A stretch of DNA of 17,160 nt from GCA-2718595 sp963935005 (GTDB taxonomy: Bacteria > Gemmatimonadota > Gemmatimonadetes > Longimicrobiales > Gaopeijiaceae), in NCBI GenBank assembly GCA_963935005.1, contig CAWWAX010000029.1:1-17160 (forward strand), read 5' to 3'. Below, one piece after another: positions 1 through 6,967 of the stretch. Each line of letters opens with the position of its first letter. The first letter of the stretch is position 1. The notes beneath the pieces were generated by a model. That model was not told the DNA's origin. It saw nothing but the letters and a program-made list of their open reading frames with translations, and searched no databases. The translations under genes were made by a program, and so were the position numbers.

Positions 1-281
1 CTTTATATAAAGATGAGGTCTCCCTGTGTGTTTCGATAATTTAGTTAGTGGCTCCAAGGGGGTCGGTGTATGTGCCAATTTGACCCTGGAAAATTGACTC
101 AGCGAACAGATCATCAGTAGTTCATTTTGTTCACGATACCTTCTGTCTTTTAAGCGGCAGAGGACTTAAGATCATCCTTGATTGTAGCACTGGCCAATGT
201 AGGAGAAGAGCTTCCTCCTCTCAAGTGCCAGTTTTGGATAAATTTCCTGTTGCTGGACCTGATTATTTAGGGGTTTATAAT
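1..281. other. Non-coding region upstream of the cupin gene
   Basis: I see no convincing gene here. It opens with a perfect 12-bp palindrome, CTTTATATAAAG (1-12). A weak stem-loop pairs CAATTT (76-81) with AAATTG (91-96). Near the right end AGGAG (201-205) faces CTCCT (215-219). An open frame continues upstream of the chosen cupin start to a GTG at 225, so 225-281 could be coding if that start is used. Confidence 0.4.
201..219 (+). promoter_or_regulatory. Stem-loop enclosing an AGGAG motif upstream of the cupin gene
   Basis: AGGAG (201-205) is perfectly complementary to CTCCT (215-219), giving a short hairpin. The AGGAG is 19 bases from the GTG at 225, too far to be a normal ribosome binding site for it, and the hairpin would hide it. 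It may be a translational control element, or chance complementarity. No T tract follows, so it is not a terminator. Confidence 0.3.
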
Positions 282-641
282 ATGTTACATAAGAAGGCAG
301 ATGAGGTCTCTTTCAAGAAAGTCGATGCAGGTTCGGATACAGAGTTGCAGGTTTTGATTGGTCCAGAAGAGGCACCGAATTTTTGTATGCGTCGTTTCAT
401 AATGAAACCTGGTGGAGGTATGCCTGAACATACTAACACTGTGGAGCATCAGCAGTATGTACTGAGCGGTAAAGCAAAAATCGGAATTGGCAGTGATGTA
501 ATTGAGGTGTCCAGGGACGATGTCATTTTTATCCCTGCTGGGGTGGCTCACTGGTATGAATCACTTGGCCCAGAAAACTTTGAGTTTATCTGTATGGTGC
601 CCAATAGCACAGACAAGATCGAGATATTAGGGGATTGCTGA
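282..641 (+). CDS. Small single-domain cupin (cupin_2) protein
   Basis: This is a 119-residue single cupin beta-barrel, typically a metal-binding fold used by small isomerases, dioxygenases and ligand sensors. The first cupin motif is around PEHTNTVEH...YVLSG, with His and Glu ligands but Asn where many members have the second His of HxH. The second motif is DDVIFIPAGVAHWYES, with the usual P-x-G-x2-H. There is no signal peptide, so it is probably cytoplasmic. I chose ATG 282 because AGGGG (269-273) lies 8 bases upstream and the shorter protein matches the usual length of stand-alone cupins. A GTG at 225 in the same frame would give 138 residues but has no well-spaced ribosome binding site. 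The antiporter follows after 92 bases on the same strand. Substrate unknown. Confidence 0.8.
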   Translation: MLHKKADEVSFKKVDAGSDTELQVLIGPEEAPNFCMRRFIMKPGGGMPEHTNTVEHQQYVLSGKAKIGIGSDVIEVSRDDVIFIPAGVAHWYESLGPENFEFICMVPNSTDKIEILGDC

Positions 642-733
642 TAGTTCCCAAACGGTGGGGCTAGTCTTAGTCGGTGATTACTCGGCCATCAGGCTCTCGA
701 TTATTGAAGCATTACGCTAGGAGAAGATAGAGC

Positions 734-2149
734 ATGGAAACAGTTGGCGTCCTCTCGATTATCCCGCCGATAGTAGCTATAGCAATGGCAATAGTGACAA
801 GGGAAGTATACATATCTCTTGGGTTGTTTGTCTGGTTAGGTTGGACGATTTTGAACGACATGAACCCAATACTGGGTCTAGTGGAAGGAGTGAATACGTT
901 TCTAAACGCAGTCACCTCTCCTGATAACGCTAGAACTCTAATGTTTTCCGCTTTGATAGGTGGGATTATAACCCTAACTCAAGCCTCTGGTGGAATGGAA
1001 GGTTTTGTCAAATGGGTAGAAGGAAGACGTCTTGGGCAAAGTCGAAGAAGAGTAAGTATGTTCGGGATAGGAGTGAGTATGCTTCTTTTTTTGGAATCTA
1101 ATTTCGGTCTTTTGGTATCCGGATCAGTGACTAGGCCATTGTTCGACAGAGCAAAAATTTCGCGAGAAAAACTGAGTTACTTGCTAGATGCAACATGTGC
1201 ACCAAAACAACTTTTGATTCCTATTAATGCCTGGGGTGCATATATCGTCACCCTCTTGGCAGCTCAAGGTGTGCCTGAACCTAACAAAGTCCTACTCTCT
1301 GCACTTGGTCTAAATTTCTACGCGATACTGGCACTTCTTCTCGTGTTTTTCGTGGCTTTTTCGGATTGGAATATAGGTCCTATGAAAGAAGCAGAACGCA
1401 GGGTGAGAGAAGAAGGTAAAGTGCTGGCTGACGGAGCTGAACCGATGGTTTCTTCAGATGTGTCTATGCTGGAAGCCAAAGAAGGGATTCCTCACAGAGC
1501 CATCAATATGCTAGCTCCAATAATCGCCATGGTAACTACCGTACCGGCTGTTCTGTATATCACAGGAGACGGATCGATATTAAACGGGAGTGGGGCCGAC
1601 GCAGTACTTTGGGGTGTAATCGTTGGAATCTTGTTAGCAGCAGTCATGTACAAAGCCCAGGGCATTATGGAGTTGAGAGAGGTCACAGCTTTCACCATCA
1701 AGGGAGTCCAAGGTCTAACTCCAGTAGTGATTGTGTTGGCACTTGCATTTGCAATATCTGGAACCCAGCAGGCTTTAGGCACTGGAGTGTGGTTGGCACA
1801 GGTTGCTCAAGCGACTGTAAATCCAGGATTTATACCAGCTATCATTTTTCTACTTTCATGTGTAATGGCTTTTTCTACAGGTACTTCTTGGGGAACTTTT
1901 GCTATCATGATTCCCATTGTTGTCCCAATGGCAGGGTTGTTAGAATTGGACTTAGGTTTGACCTTAGCTGCAGCTCTTGGCGGTGGAATTTTTGGGGATC
2001 ACTGTTCTCCGATTTCCGACAGCACTATTGTGTCTTCAATGGCTTCAGCTACAGATCATATTGATCATGTCCGCACTCAACTTCCCTATGCTATATTGGC
2101 AGCTTCAGGTGCTTTAGTATTGTTTGTCGCAACTGGTTTTATACTGTGA
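734..2149 (+). CDS. NhaC-family Na+/H+ antiporter-like transporter
   Basis: This 471-residue polytopic inner-membrane protein has about a dozen hydrophobic segments. The family signature FGDHCSPISDSTIVSS lies at about residues 420-435 and is followed by ATDHIDHVRTQLPYA, both diagnostic of the NhaC family. Family members exchange Na+ for H+ or couple ions to organic acids (MleN malate/lactate) or amino acids, so the cargo here is open. The stretch LESNFGLLVSGSVTRPLFD and the following CAPKQLLIPINAWGAY are also typical. ATG 734 has AGGAG (719-723) 10 bases upstream. The gene may be co-transcribed with the cupin, and it converges on the VCBS lipoprotein gene with only 24 bases between stops and no clear terminator. 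Length is normal and no key motif is missing. Confidence 0.88.
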   Translation: METVGVLSIIPPIVAIAMAIVTREVYISLGLFVWLGWTILNDMNPILGLVEGVNTFLNAVTSPDNARTLMFSALIGGIITLTQASGGMEGFVKWVEGRRLGQSRRRVSMFGIGVSMLLFLESNFGLLVSGSVTRPLFDRAKISREKLSYLLDATCAPKQLLIPINAWGAYIVTLLAAQGVPEPNKVLLSALGLNFYAILALLLVFFVAFSDWNIGPMKEAERRVREEGKVLADGAEPMVSSDVSMLEAKEGIPHRAINMLAPIIAMVTTVPAVLYITGDGSILNGSGADAVLWGVIVGILLAAVMYKAQGIMELREVTAFTIKGVQGLTPVVIVLALAFAISGTQQALGTGVWLAQVAQATVNPGFIPAIIFLLSCVMAFSTGTSWGTFAIMIPIVVPMAGLLELDLGLTLAAALGGGIFGDHCSPISDSTIVSSMASATDHIDHVRTQLPYAILAASGALVLFVATGFIL

Positions 2150-2173
2150 GAATGATGCTGGATTAGTAGCGAA

Positions 2174-4024
2174 TCATCTTCCATAATAGAAGATCAAGCC
2201 TCCGCTGATACTTCCGGAGATAACATCCAGCTTGCCATCCGCGTTGATGTCGACGAGTGATGGTGTAGCGTAATTGTTTAGTGATAGAGAGAAGGCTGGG
2301 TCATGTTTGAAAGAAACCTCCTCTTTAGAATTCTCTTCTCGATACATTAAAATCTTCCCGGTTTCGCTGCCGATGAATAGTTCATATTTACCGTCGGCAT
2401 TAATATCGGCGAAAGTCGGAAAACTTCGACGACCGACATCGATGTCTGCGAATCGATCACTGACGAGCTCAAAAGAGGGATTTTTAGTAGTTCCGACGTT
2501 ACGATAAAAATTCAACTCTCCAGAAGACTCACCTACAAAAAGGTCTAAATCTCCATCATGATCTATATCTTGGAGTGTTGGCGCACTATTGCTTCCTCGA
2601 GTGAGAGTGATCCAACCATTCTCATCAAGGACGAAGTTGGGTTTGGATCTAGTACCTTGGTTTCTAAAAAATCCAATCCCTTTATTCCATGTTCCTACAA
2701 GCATGTCTAGGTCTCCATCGCCGTCTAGATCTCCAAGCGTGGGAGCGTAGTGGTAGTTTTCGAATAAAGGGATGTGACTACGTTGGTGAAAGACTGGATG
2801 TGTTTTAGTGCCAGTATTTTCGAAATAAAACATTCGAGAAGTCGCATTGTCTTCGGGGTCGATTTTATTTGTTGCCAGCATGTCTAGATCTCCGTCGCCA
2901 TCCAGATCGGCAAAGGTGGGTATGCTTTCACTTCCAAAATCTAGCGTATAGATGAATCTGGTCGTTTGCTGAACAAAACCTTCATCTGTATTCTCATAAA
3001 AATGAAAATTTTCGATTGAGCTTAAGTTGGGATTGAAAGCTCCGCCGAGTACCCCTAAGAATAAATCCAGGTCTCCGTCTGCATCTATATCCTCCAGAAC
3101 GGGTACGTTGTATCCACTTGTGGAGATTTTAGTGTTGATCGGTTCGATTGAAGATGGCTCCGTTAGAAACAAGGGAGTAGAGCACGAACCAGTGTTTTCT
3201 ATATATAAAACACCAGGCTCAAAGAAATCGCCCCAGAAAAAATCTAAGTCTCCGTCTGCATCTATATCCGCAAAAGTCATAGAGTTTGCACCGTGCAGGG
3301 TGCCAAATTGACCCAGAATTTCTATTCCCTGAAAATTGTTTTCGACGAATTGAAATACAGGACGGTTTTTTTGCTGGTTGTTAGGAACTTCAAGCCGTGT
3401 AATGGTTCCTTCTACTCTCCCAAGGAAAAGGTCCCAGTTGCCGTCGCAATCAAGGTCATTAATACTGGGGATATTTTGTCTATCTGCAAAAACAGGTGCA
3501 TCCTGTATATCTCTAAGAGAATCACTGACTGCGAGGAAAGCTGCGGACGTGGCTGTTCCGATGTTCCGGAAATATTTGATATAACTAAAAGGCTCTTCGG
3601 CGAGCAAATCCAGGTCCCCGTCACTATCAAAATCAAAAAATCGACTCCATTCACCTATGGGAATGTTATGGTAATGGTCGGTATTCCATGAGTATATGGG
3701 TTCTTTTGAATTGCCAATATTTTCAAAAAAAGTCAGTTTGTCAGTTTGTTCTTGAAGAAATAGATCTAGGTCACTATCGCCATCAATATCCACAAACTGT
3801 GGCCTGGGAACATTGAACCCCCCAGAGAAGGGTGTGTGGTAGGCAGTTCCATTTTTGTCTAGTACGGGGAAGGGATCAACATTACGACTAAACTCTAAAG
3901 GGCTACTTTGTTGTTCCGGGGATAGCTCAGAATCAAGCTCTACTGATCGCATACTAGTACAACTGATATTAAAAATAATGGACAAGCCACAAAGGAATTT
4001 CCTCAAAAAAAATCTATTAGTCAT
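2174..4024 (-). CDS. FG-GAP/VCBS-repeat lipoprotein (ten calcium-loop repeats)
   Basis: This 616-residue predicted exported protein starts with a basic n-region (MTNRFFLRK) and a hydrophobic core ending in N-I-S-Cys22, a loose lipobox. The rest is ten FG-GAP/VCBS repeats, each with a D-x-D-x-D-G-D-L-D calcium loop, near residues 79, 131, 190, 253, 312, 373, 432, 487, 540 and 592. The spacing is 52-63 residues. Most blades also carry F-x-N-x-G-T...P-x-F. This is the integrin-alpha-like beta-propeller pattern, and such proteins usually act in surface adhesion or polymer binding. No catalytic domain is attached. The loops at 190 (DLDCDGNWD) and 540 (DINADGKYE) are the most degenerate. It is divergent from the cyclophilin gene and convergent with the antiporter gene. 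The ribosome binding site for ATG 4024 is weak. The biological ligand is unknown. Confidence 0.85.
   Translation of the reverse strand: MTNRFFLRKFLCGLSIIFNISCTSMRSVELDSELSPEQQSSPLEFSRNVDPFPVLDKNGTAYHTPFSGGFNVPRPQFVDIDGDSDLDLFLQEQTDKLTFFENIGNSKEPIYSWNTDHYHNIPIGEWSRFFDFDSDGDLDLLAEEPFSYIKYFRNIGTATSAAFLAVSDSLRDIQDAPVFADRQNIPSINDLDCDGNWDLFLGRVEGTITRLEVPNNQQKNRPVFQFVENNFQGIEILGQFGTLHGANSMTFADIDADGDLDFFWGDFFEPGVLYIENTGSCSTPLFLTEPSSIEPINTKISTSGYNVPVLEDIDADGDLDLFLGVLGGAFNPNLSSIENFHFYENTDEGFVQQTTRFIYTLDFGSESIPTFADLDGDGDLDMLATNKIDPEDNATSRMFYFENTGTKTHPVFHQRSHIPLFENYHYAPTLGDLDGDGDLDMLVGTWNKGIGFFRNQGTRSKPNFVLDENGWITLTRGSNSAPTLQDIDHDGDLDLFVGESSGELNFYRNVGTTKNPSFELVSDRFADIDVGRRSFPTFADINADGKYELFIGSETGKILMYREENSKEEVSFKHDPAFSLSLNNYATPSLVDINADGKLDVISGSISGGLIFYYGR
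3071..3269. repeat. 22-bp direct repeat inside the VCBS gene
   Basis: The 22 bases at 3071-3092 recur identically at 3248-3269, 177 bases apart. Both encode the DIDADGDLD calcium loop of neighbouring repeats. Near-matches occur at other loops, for example around 2716 and 2882. This suggests recent internal duplication or gene conversion between blades, rather than conservation at protein level only. Confidence 0.7.
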
Positions 4025-4218
4025 GGGCTTTAAGCACGTCGCCTACAACTAAGTTAGTTAGCAATAAAAAACTTGTCAGTTTCATGTTTTTTCCGAATCA
4101 ATTATGAATATTGATGATGATCTTAGTAAATATCATAGACAGGCGAATCAGGAGGGCAAGGGCCAGGATCAGTGTTATAGTTGGAACCGTATTAAATAAA
4201 TTAAAGGGGTGTGGTTCA
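4025..4218. other. Divergent intergenic region
   Basis: This lies between the VCBS lipoprotein (minus) and cyclophilin (plus) genes and presumably contains both promoters. TTGTCA at about 4074-4079 resembles a -35 box on the plus strand, but I see no good -10 box at the right distance. The cyclophilin frame stays open upstream to an ATG at 4111. That N-terminal extension is Arg-rich and would bury the signal peptide, so I treat it as non-coding. Confidence 0.35.
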
Positions 4219-4911
4219 ATGAATTCGATGACTTCTATGAGCAGGACTGTCAGTTTCAGTTTGTTCTTCGCTGTGATAGTTGTTTGTAGCCCAGAATCTC
4301 AAGTCAATGAATCCCAAGGTTCTGACCTAAACCCTTTACTCTACGTCAATCGATTCACCGAAGAACCTCCTGAGCGTTTCCAAATCCAATTCATCACTAC
4401 AAAAGGTGACTTTATCGTTCAAGTGTACGCAGCTTGGGCACCGATAGGGTCAGCAAGGTTTTACAACTTAGTGAAACAAGGCTGGTACGATGGAGTTCGG
4501 TTCCACAGAGTTTTGGAAAATTTCACCGTTGGCTGGGGGATTCATGATGATCCTTACGTAAATTATTTTTGGCAGAAAGAGTTGTTGCCAGACGATCCTT
4601 CCTTCGAATCGAATACAAAGGGTAGGATTTCTTTCGCTCGGAGCGGACCGAACAGTAGAACCACACAGGTATTTGTAAACTATAAAGATAATTCCAGTCT
4701 CGATGATCAATTTGTGCCTTTTGGTGAGGTCTCTAGAGGTATGGAAGTTTTGGAAGATCTTTATGCTGGCTATGGCGATGGTCCTCCAAGGGGAGATGGT
4801 GTGTATCAGGCGATGGCTATTGCACGGGGCCATGAATATTTTGAAGAGGGATTTCCAAAGCTGGATAGAATTCTTCAGGCTACTATACTTGGAGAGACTG
4901 TCCTCCCCTGA
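4219..4911 (+). CDS. Exported cyclophilin-type peptidyl-prolyl isomerase
   Basis: This 230-residue protein has a signal peptide (hydrophobic residues 11-22) followed by Cys23. Val at -1 makes the lipobox imperfect, so lipid anchoring is uncertain. Residues about 54-205 form a cyclophilin domain, which catalyses cis-trans isomerisation of X-Pro bonds in extracytoplasmic proteins. F95-H96-R97 keeps the catalytic Arg. GRISFARSG (from 135) and QVFVN (150-154) match the family. LDDQFVPFG (161-169) also matches. The stretch usually FMxQGGD is FTVGWGI (102-108), so the conserved Met and Gln are replaced, and activity may be reduced or altered. I chose ATG 4219 because an AAGGGG-like ribosome binding site (about 4204-4209) precedes it and it places the signal peptide at the terminus. 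The metallo-hydrolase gene follows on the same strand after 160 bases. Confidence 0.86.
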   Translation: MNSMTSMSRTVSFSLFFAVIVVCSPESQVNESQGSDLNPLLYVNRFTEEPPERFQIQFITTKGDFIVQVYAAWAPIGSARFYNLVKQGWYDGVRFHRVLENFTVGWGIHDDPYVNYFWQKELLPDDPSFESNTKGRISFARSGPNSRTTQVFVNYKDNSSLDDQFVPFGEVSRGMEVLEDLYAGYGDGPPRGDGVYQAMAIARGHEYFEEGFPKLDRILQATILGETVLP

Positions 4912-5071
4912 GATCTAAAACAGATTGGTAGAATAAATTTTGTCTTCTATTGAGTTTTTTCATTGATGGTGGTAATGGTTTGAAATGATCAGGGGGTCTT
5001 CTTATAAGAGTATTAAGGGGATGTGCGTTCTATCAATTAACTTCTATTCACAGAGCGATGGAGATGTTCCA

Positions 5072-6007
5072 ATGAGATGTACGGAGATGTTACGAGTAGT
5101 TTTTGCCCTGACGATTTTTGTCTGTGGTTCACTCTTGGGAATGGCTATGCCCGCCGGAGCTTTACAAGCTCGTACTCAAGTTGTGATGTTGGGTACAGGC
5201 AATCCTAACCCGACTCCAGATCAGTCTGGGCCTGCAACCGCGATAGTCGTAGACCAACAAGTGTATTTAATTGATGCTGGGCCTGGCATTGTGCGCAGAG
5301 TGGAGGCAGCACGGCTGAAAGGGATAGAACCATTTAATGCGAATAGCCTTAACAAGGTTTTTCTTACCCATCTTCATTCCGATCATACTTTAGGACTTCC
5401 CGATCTTATGTTTTCCCCTTGGGTTTCGGGCCGGACCGAGTCGATATCGGTGTATGGTCCTCCAGGAACAAAACGGATGACTAACCACTTGGAAGAAGCA
5501 TGGTCTGAAGATATTTATATGCGATTGTTTGGACTTGAACCTCGCTCTTCGACTGAAGGTTATAAGGCTTCAACTCATGAAATTGAAGGACCCGGACTCA
5601 TATACTCTGACGAATTAGTTCGAGTATATGCGATTCCAGTAGTGCATGGGAGTTGGCCTGCTGCCTACGGATATAAGTTTGAGACGCCAGACCGGGTGAT
5701 AGTGATTTCTGGAGACGCTGCTCCAAGCCCAATACTTTTTGAAGCTTGTGATGGTTGTGACGTTTTAATTCATGAGGTTTACTCACCAGTTGGCTTGGAG
5801 AGTCGTCCTCCCGAATGGCAACGATATCATCGTAGCTACCATACTTCCACCGTTGAACTGGCGGAGATGGCACAGAAGTCCAACCCCAAGTTGTTGGTCC
5901 TATATCATCAATTGCTGTGGGGTGTCCCTGACAATCTCACAGATGAAATTGAGGCATCTGGATACTTTGGCCGAGTGGTATCTGCAAGAGACCTCGACAT
6001 TTTTTGA
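5072..6007 (+). CDS. Exported metallo-beta-lactamase-fold hydrolase
   Basis: This 311-residue protein has a Sec signal peptide (hydrophobic 8-24, likely cleavage after AGALQA near residue 33). The mature part is a metallo-beta-lactamase fold of the RNase Z/arylsulfatase-like branch. Metal ligands visible are H100-x-H102-x-D104-H105 (THLHSDH), H192 (VVHG), D215 (SGDAAPS) and H257 (YHTS). The tail PKLLVLYHQLLWG is common in this branch. The substrate is probably a phospho-, sulfo- or lactone ester in the periplasm, not identified further. The frame is open from ATG 4985, but ATG 5072 has GGAG (5060-5063) 8 bases upstream and puts the signal at the N-terminus. The gene ends convergent with the cold-shock gene, with a large hairpin between them. 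Confidence 0.86.
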   Translation: MRCTEMLRVVFALTIFVCGSLLGMAMPAGALQARTQVVMLGTGNPNPTPDQSGPATAIVVDQQVYLIDAGPGIVRRVEAARLKGIEPFNANSLNKVFLTHLHSDHTLGLPDLMFSPWVSGRTESISVYGPPGTKRMTNHLEEAWSEDIYMRLFGLEPRSSTEGYKASTHEIEGPGLIYSDELVRVYAIPVVHGSWPAAYGYKFETPDRVIVISGDAAPSPILFEACDGCDVLIHEVYSPVGLESRPPEWQRYHRSYHTSTVELAEMAQKSNPKLLVLYHQLLWGVPDNLTDEIEASGYFGRVVSARDLDIF

Positions 6008-6032
6008 AGTTTCAGATCAATCAATCCCCAAG

Positions 6033-6086
6033 GGTTCAATTCACCTGTAGGGGCAGTCCTAAAACTGACCCACAGGTGAATTGACC
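6033..6086. repeat. Long imperfect inverted repeat between convergent genes
   Basis: The arms at 6036-6048 and 6072-6084 (TCAATTCACCTGT and its complement) pair perfectly over 13 bp. Pairing resumes inward after a one-base bulge: GGG 6050-6052 with CCC 6069-6071, then CAGT 6054-6057 with ACTG 6064-6067. That leaves a 6-base loop. GG/CC pairs can be added outside past a bulged T. No T tract follows on either strand. It may be a bidirectional mRNA 3'-end structure or a remnant of a small palindromic element (MITE-like). The sequence CCACAGGYGA also repeats in tandem at about 6070 and 6085. Confidence 0.6.
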
Positions 6087-6205
6087 ACAGGCGACTGGTA
6101 CCCAGAAAATTTCCCAGGACAGTCTTACAGGATTATTACATCGAATGCACTATAGCCCAGTTAGCTAATTGGCTAAGCGCTGAAATGACCTGATGAATTT
6201 AACAG

Positions 6206-6412
6206 TTAAGACGCCTTCCTGACATTATCTGCAGCAGGGCCTTTTTCGCCCTCTACTACGTCAAACTCAACTGTTTCCCCTTCACTAAGCGACCGGAATC
6301 CTTCGCTCTGGATTGCACTATGATGGACAAAGAGATCTCTGCTACCATCTTCTGGTGTGATGAATCCAAAACCTTTCTGGTCGTTGAACCACTTTACTGT
6401 TCCTCTACTCAT
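6206..6412 (-). CDS. cspA: CspA-family cold-shock protein
   Basis: This is a 68-residue single cold-shock (OB-fold) domain that binds single-stranded RNA/DNA. RNP1 is K13-G-F-G-F-I18 and RNP2 is L27-F-V-H-H31, with the usual opening GTVKWFN. Family members act as RNA chaperones that melt secondary structure, and several are transcription antiterminators. Full length, no tags. ATG 6412 follows GGAG with about 7-base spacing on the minus strand. The gene is monocistronic here: it converges with the metallo-hydrolase gene and is divergent from the peptidase gene across 555 bases. Its upstream region is strongly structured (see the leader hairpins). The paralogue identity within the Csp family cannot be fixed, so the symbol is at family level. 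Confidence 0.95.
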   Translation of the reverse strand: MSRGTVKWFNDQKGFGFITPEDGSRDLFVHHSAIQSEGFRSLSEGETVEFDVVEGEKGPAADNVRKAS

Positions 6413-6434
6413 TTCCTACTCCACTGTTTTGCTC

Positions 6435-6475
6435 CTAGTCTGGATTGTCCTACTTCAACGGACTCATCCGACTAG
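6435..6475 (-). promoter_or_regulatory. 14-bp stem-loop in the cold-shock 5' leader
   Basis: Three helices stack: CTAGTC (6435-6440) with GACTAG (6470-6475), GGAT (6442-6445) with ATCC (6466-6469), and GTCC (6447-6450) with GGAC (6460-6463). They are separated only by a bulged T and a 1x2 internal loop, with a 9-base apical loop. On the minus strand the structure ends about 22 bases before the start codon, just upstream of the ribosome binding site. Structured leaders that sense cold are known for cspA of E. coli; the function here is inferred from position. Confidence 0.6.
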
Positions 6476-6483
6476 TTGACTCT

Positions 6484-6502
6484 CGCGGTATTCACCCCCG
6501 CG
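6484..6502 (-). promoter_or_regulatory. GC-rich stem-loop in the cold-shock leader
   Basis: CGCGG (6484-6488) pairs with CCGCG (6498-6502) around a 9-base loop. It sits between the terminator-like hairpin and the proximal stem-loop. It is short but entirely G-C. No T tract follows. Confidence 0.4.
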
Positions 6503-6527
6503 CTGGGTACATGGCATTCGCCACGAT

Positions 6528-6558
6528 AAAAAAACGGGTTGCCATTGAGGCCCCCCGT
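6528..6558 (-). terminator. Rho-independent terminator-like hairpin in the cold-shock leader
   Basis: Read on the minus strand, ACGGG (6558-6554) pairs with CCCGT (6538-6534). A GG/AA internal loop separates it from GCC (6551-6549) paired with GGC (6543-6541), with a 5-base loop. Six further T residues follow directly (6533-6528). That is the layout of an intrinsic terminator. It lies upstream of the cold-shock gene with no minus-strand gene before it, so it either ends a short RNA or attenuates the leader transcript. Confidence 0.55.
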
Positions 6559-6566
6559 ATCAATGC

Positions 6567-6575
6567 GTTATAACA
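6567..6575 (-). promoter_or_regulatory. Possible extended -10 box for the cold-shock transcript
   Basis: On the minus strand TGT-TATAAC (6575-6567) fits an extended -10 element with five of six hexamer bases. No good -35 box lies 16-18 bases upstream. Initiation would fall near 6560, right at the terminator-like hairpin. A start further upstream is also possible, for instance using TTGTAA (6637-6632). Confidence 0.25.
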
Positions 6576-6797
6576 CCTGATAACTGGTTCTTGCCTACTC
6601 ATCTTTCTAAATAGTTAATTAAACTAATGTTACAAAATGGAGGGTAATCCCCGTAGGAGTCAAGCCTTTAGAAATTATTTTAGTGTTTGGGAAAGAAGAT
6701 CCCACTGCAAGTAAGATGGTTTTCATCTGTGAAAAGCATCTCTTAATTGGCTAGTCGGCACTCCTTTGGCGACTGTTAAATTCCTTTGAGTATGGAA

Positions 6798-6825
6798 TTG
6801 ACAGATGGGATTGAATTGGCATAAC
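6798..6825 (+). promoter_or_regulatory. Sigma-70-like promoter candidate for the peptidase operon
   Basis: A perfect TTGACA (6798-6803) is followed after 16 bases by CATAAC (6820-6825), four of six matches to the -10 consensus. Transcription would start near 6832, leaving a 5' leader of about 135 bases before ATG 6968. A second, weaker candidate is TTGATA (6901-6906) with TATCGC after 18 bases. Confidence 0.35.
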
Positions 6826-6967
6826 CGTGGATTCCGAATTCAATATTTTGGATACATGGACGGCATTCAGCGTAATGCTTACTATGTCCGAGGGCGGTAC
6901 TTGATATTTTAACAGAAACGTTCCTATCGCAGTGCTGTTCCTTCGACACCGTAACAGGAAAATTAGA

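Larger units (their letters stand above)
6413..6967. other. Long divergent intergenic region with cold-shock leader and peptidase promoter
   Basis: There is no convincing gene in these 555 bases. The left third (6435-6558) holds three stem-loops oriented for the minus-strand cold-shock transcript, listed separately. The right third holds a plus-strand promoter candidate at 6798-6825 and a 6-bp hairpin AATTCC (6779-6784)/GGAATT (6794-6799) that overlaps its -35 box. In 6580-6770 I see only AT-rich sequence and no further structure. Confidence 0.6.

Noticed and set aside
1609..2064. 151-codon open frame overlapping the antiporter gene in another frame
   Set aside because: The antiporter frame carries the family signature across this interval. 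The overlapping frame gives a composition typical of frame-shifted membrane protein.
3293..3691. 132-codon plus-strand open frame inside the VCBS gene
   Set aside because: It lies antisense to well-conserved calcium-loop repeats and shows no domain. It is a by-product of the repetitive coding sequence.
6153..6186. tRNA-like D-arm (TTAGC...GCTAA) with a GCCCAGT-like start
   Set aside because: No anticodon arm, T-arm or acceptor complement follows, and the D-stem has a mismatch. It is better explained as a short 5-bp inverted repeat.
6430..6476. Hammerhead ribozyme-like core on the minus strand (GATGAGTCCGT, GTCC/GGAC stem II)
   Set aside because: The conserved CUGAUGA reads CGGATGA and the required GAAA after stem II is absent (AATCC instead). 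The bases pair better as a simple long stem-loop in the cspA leader.
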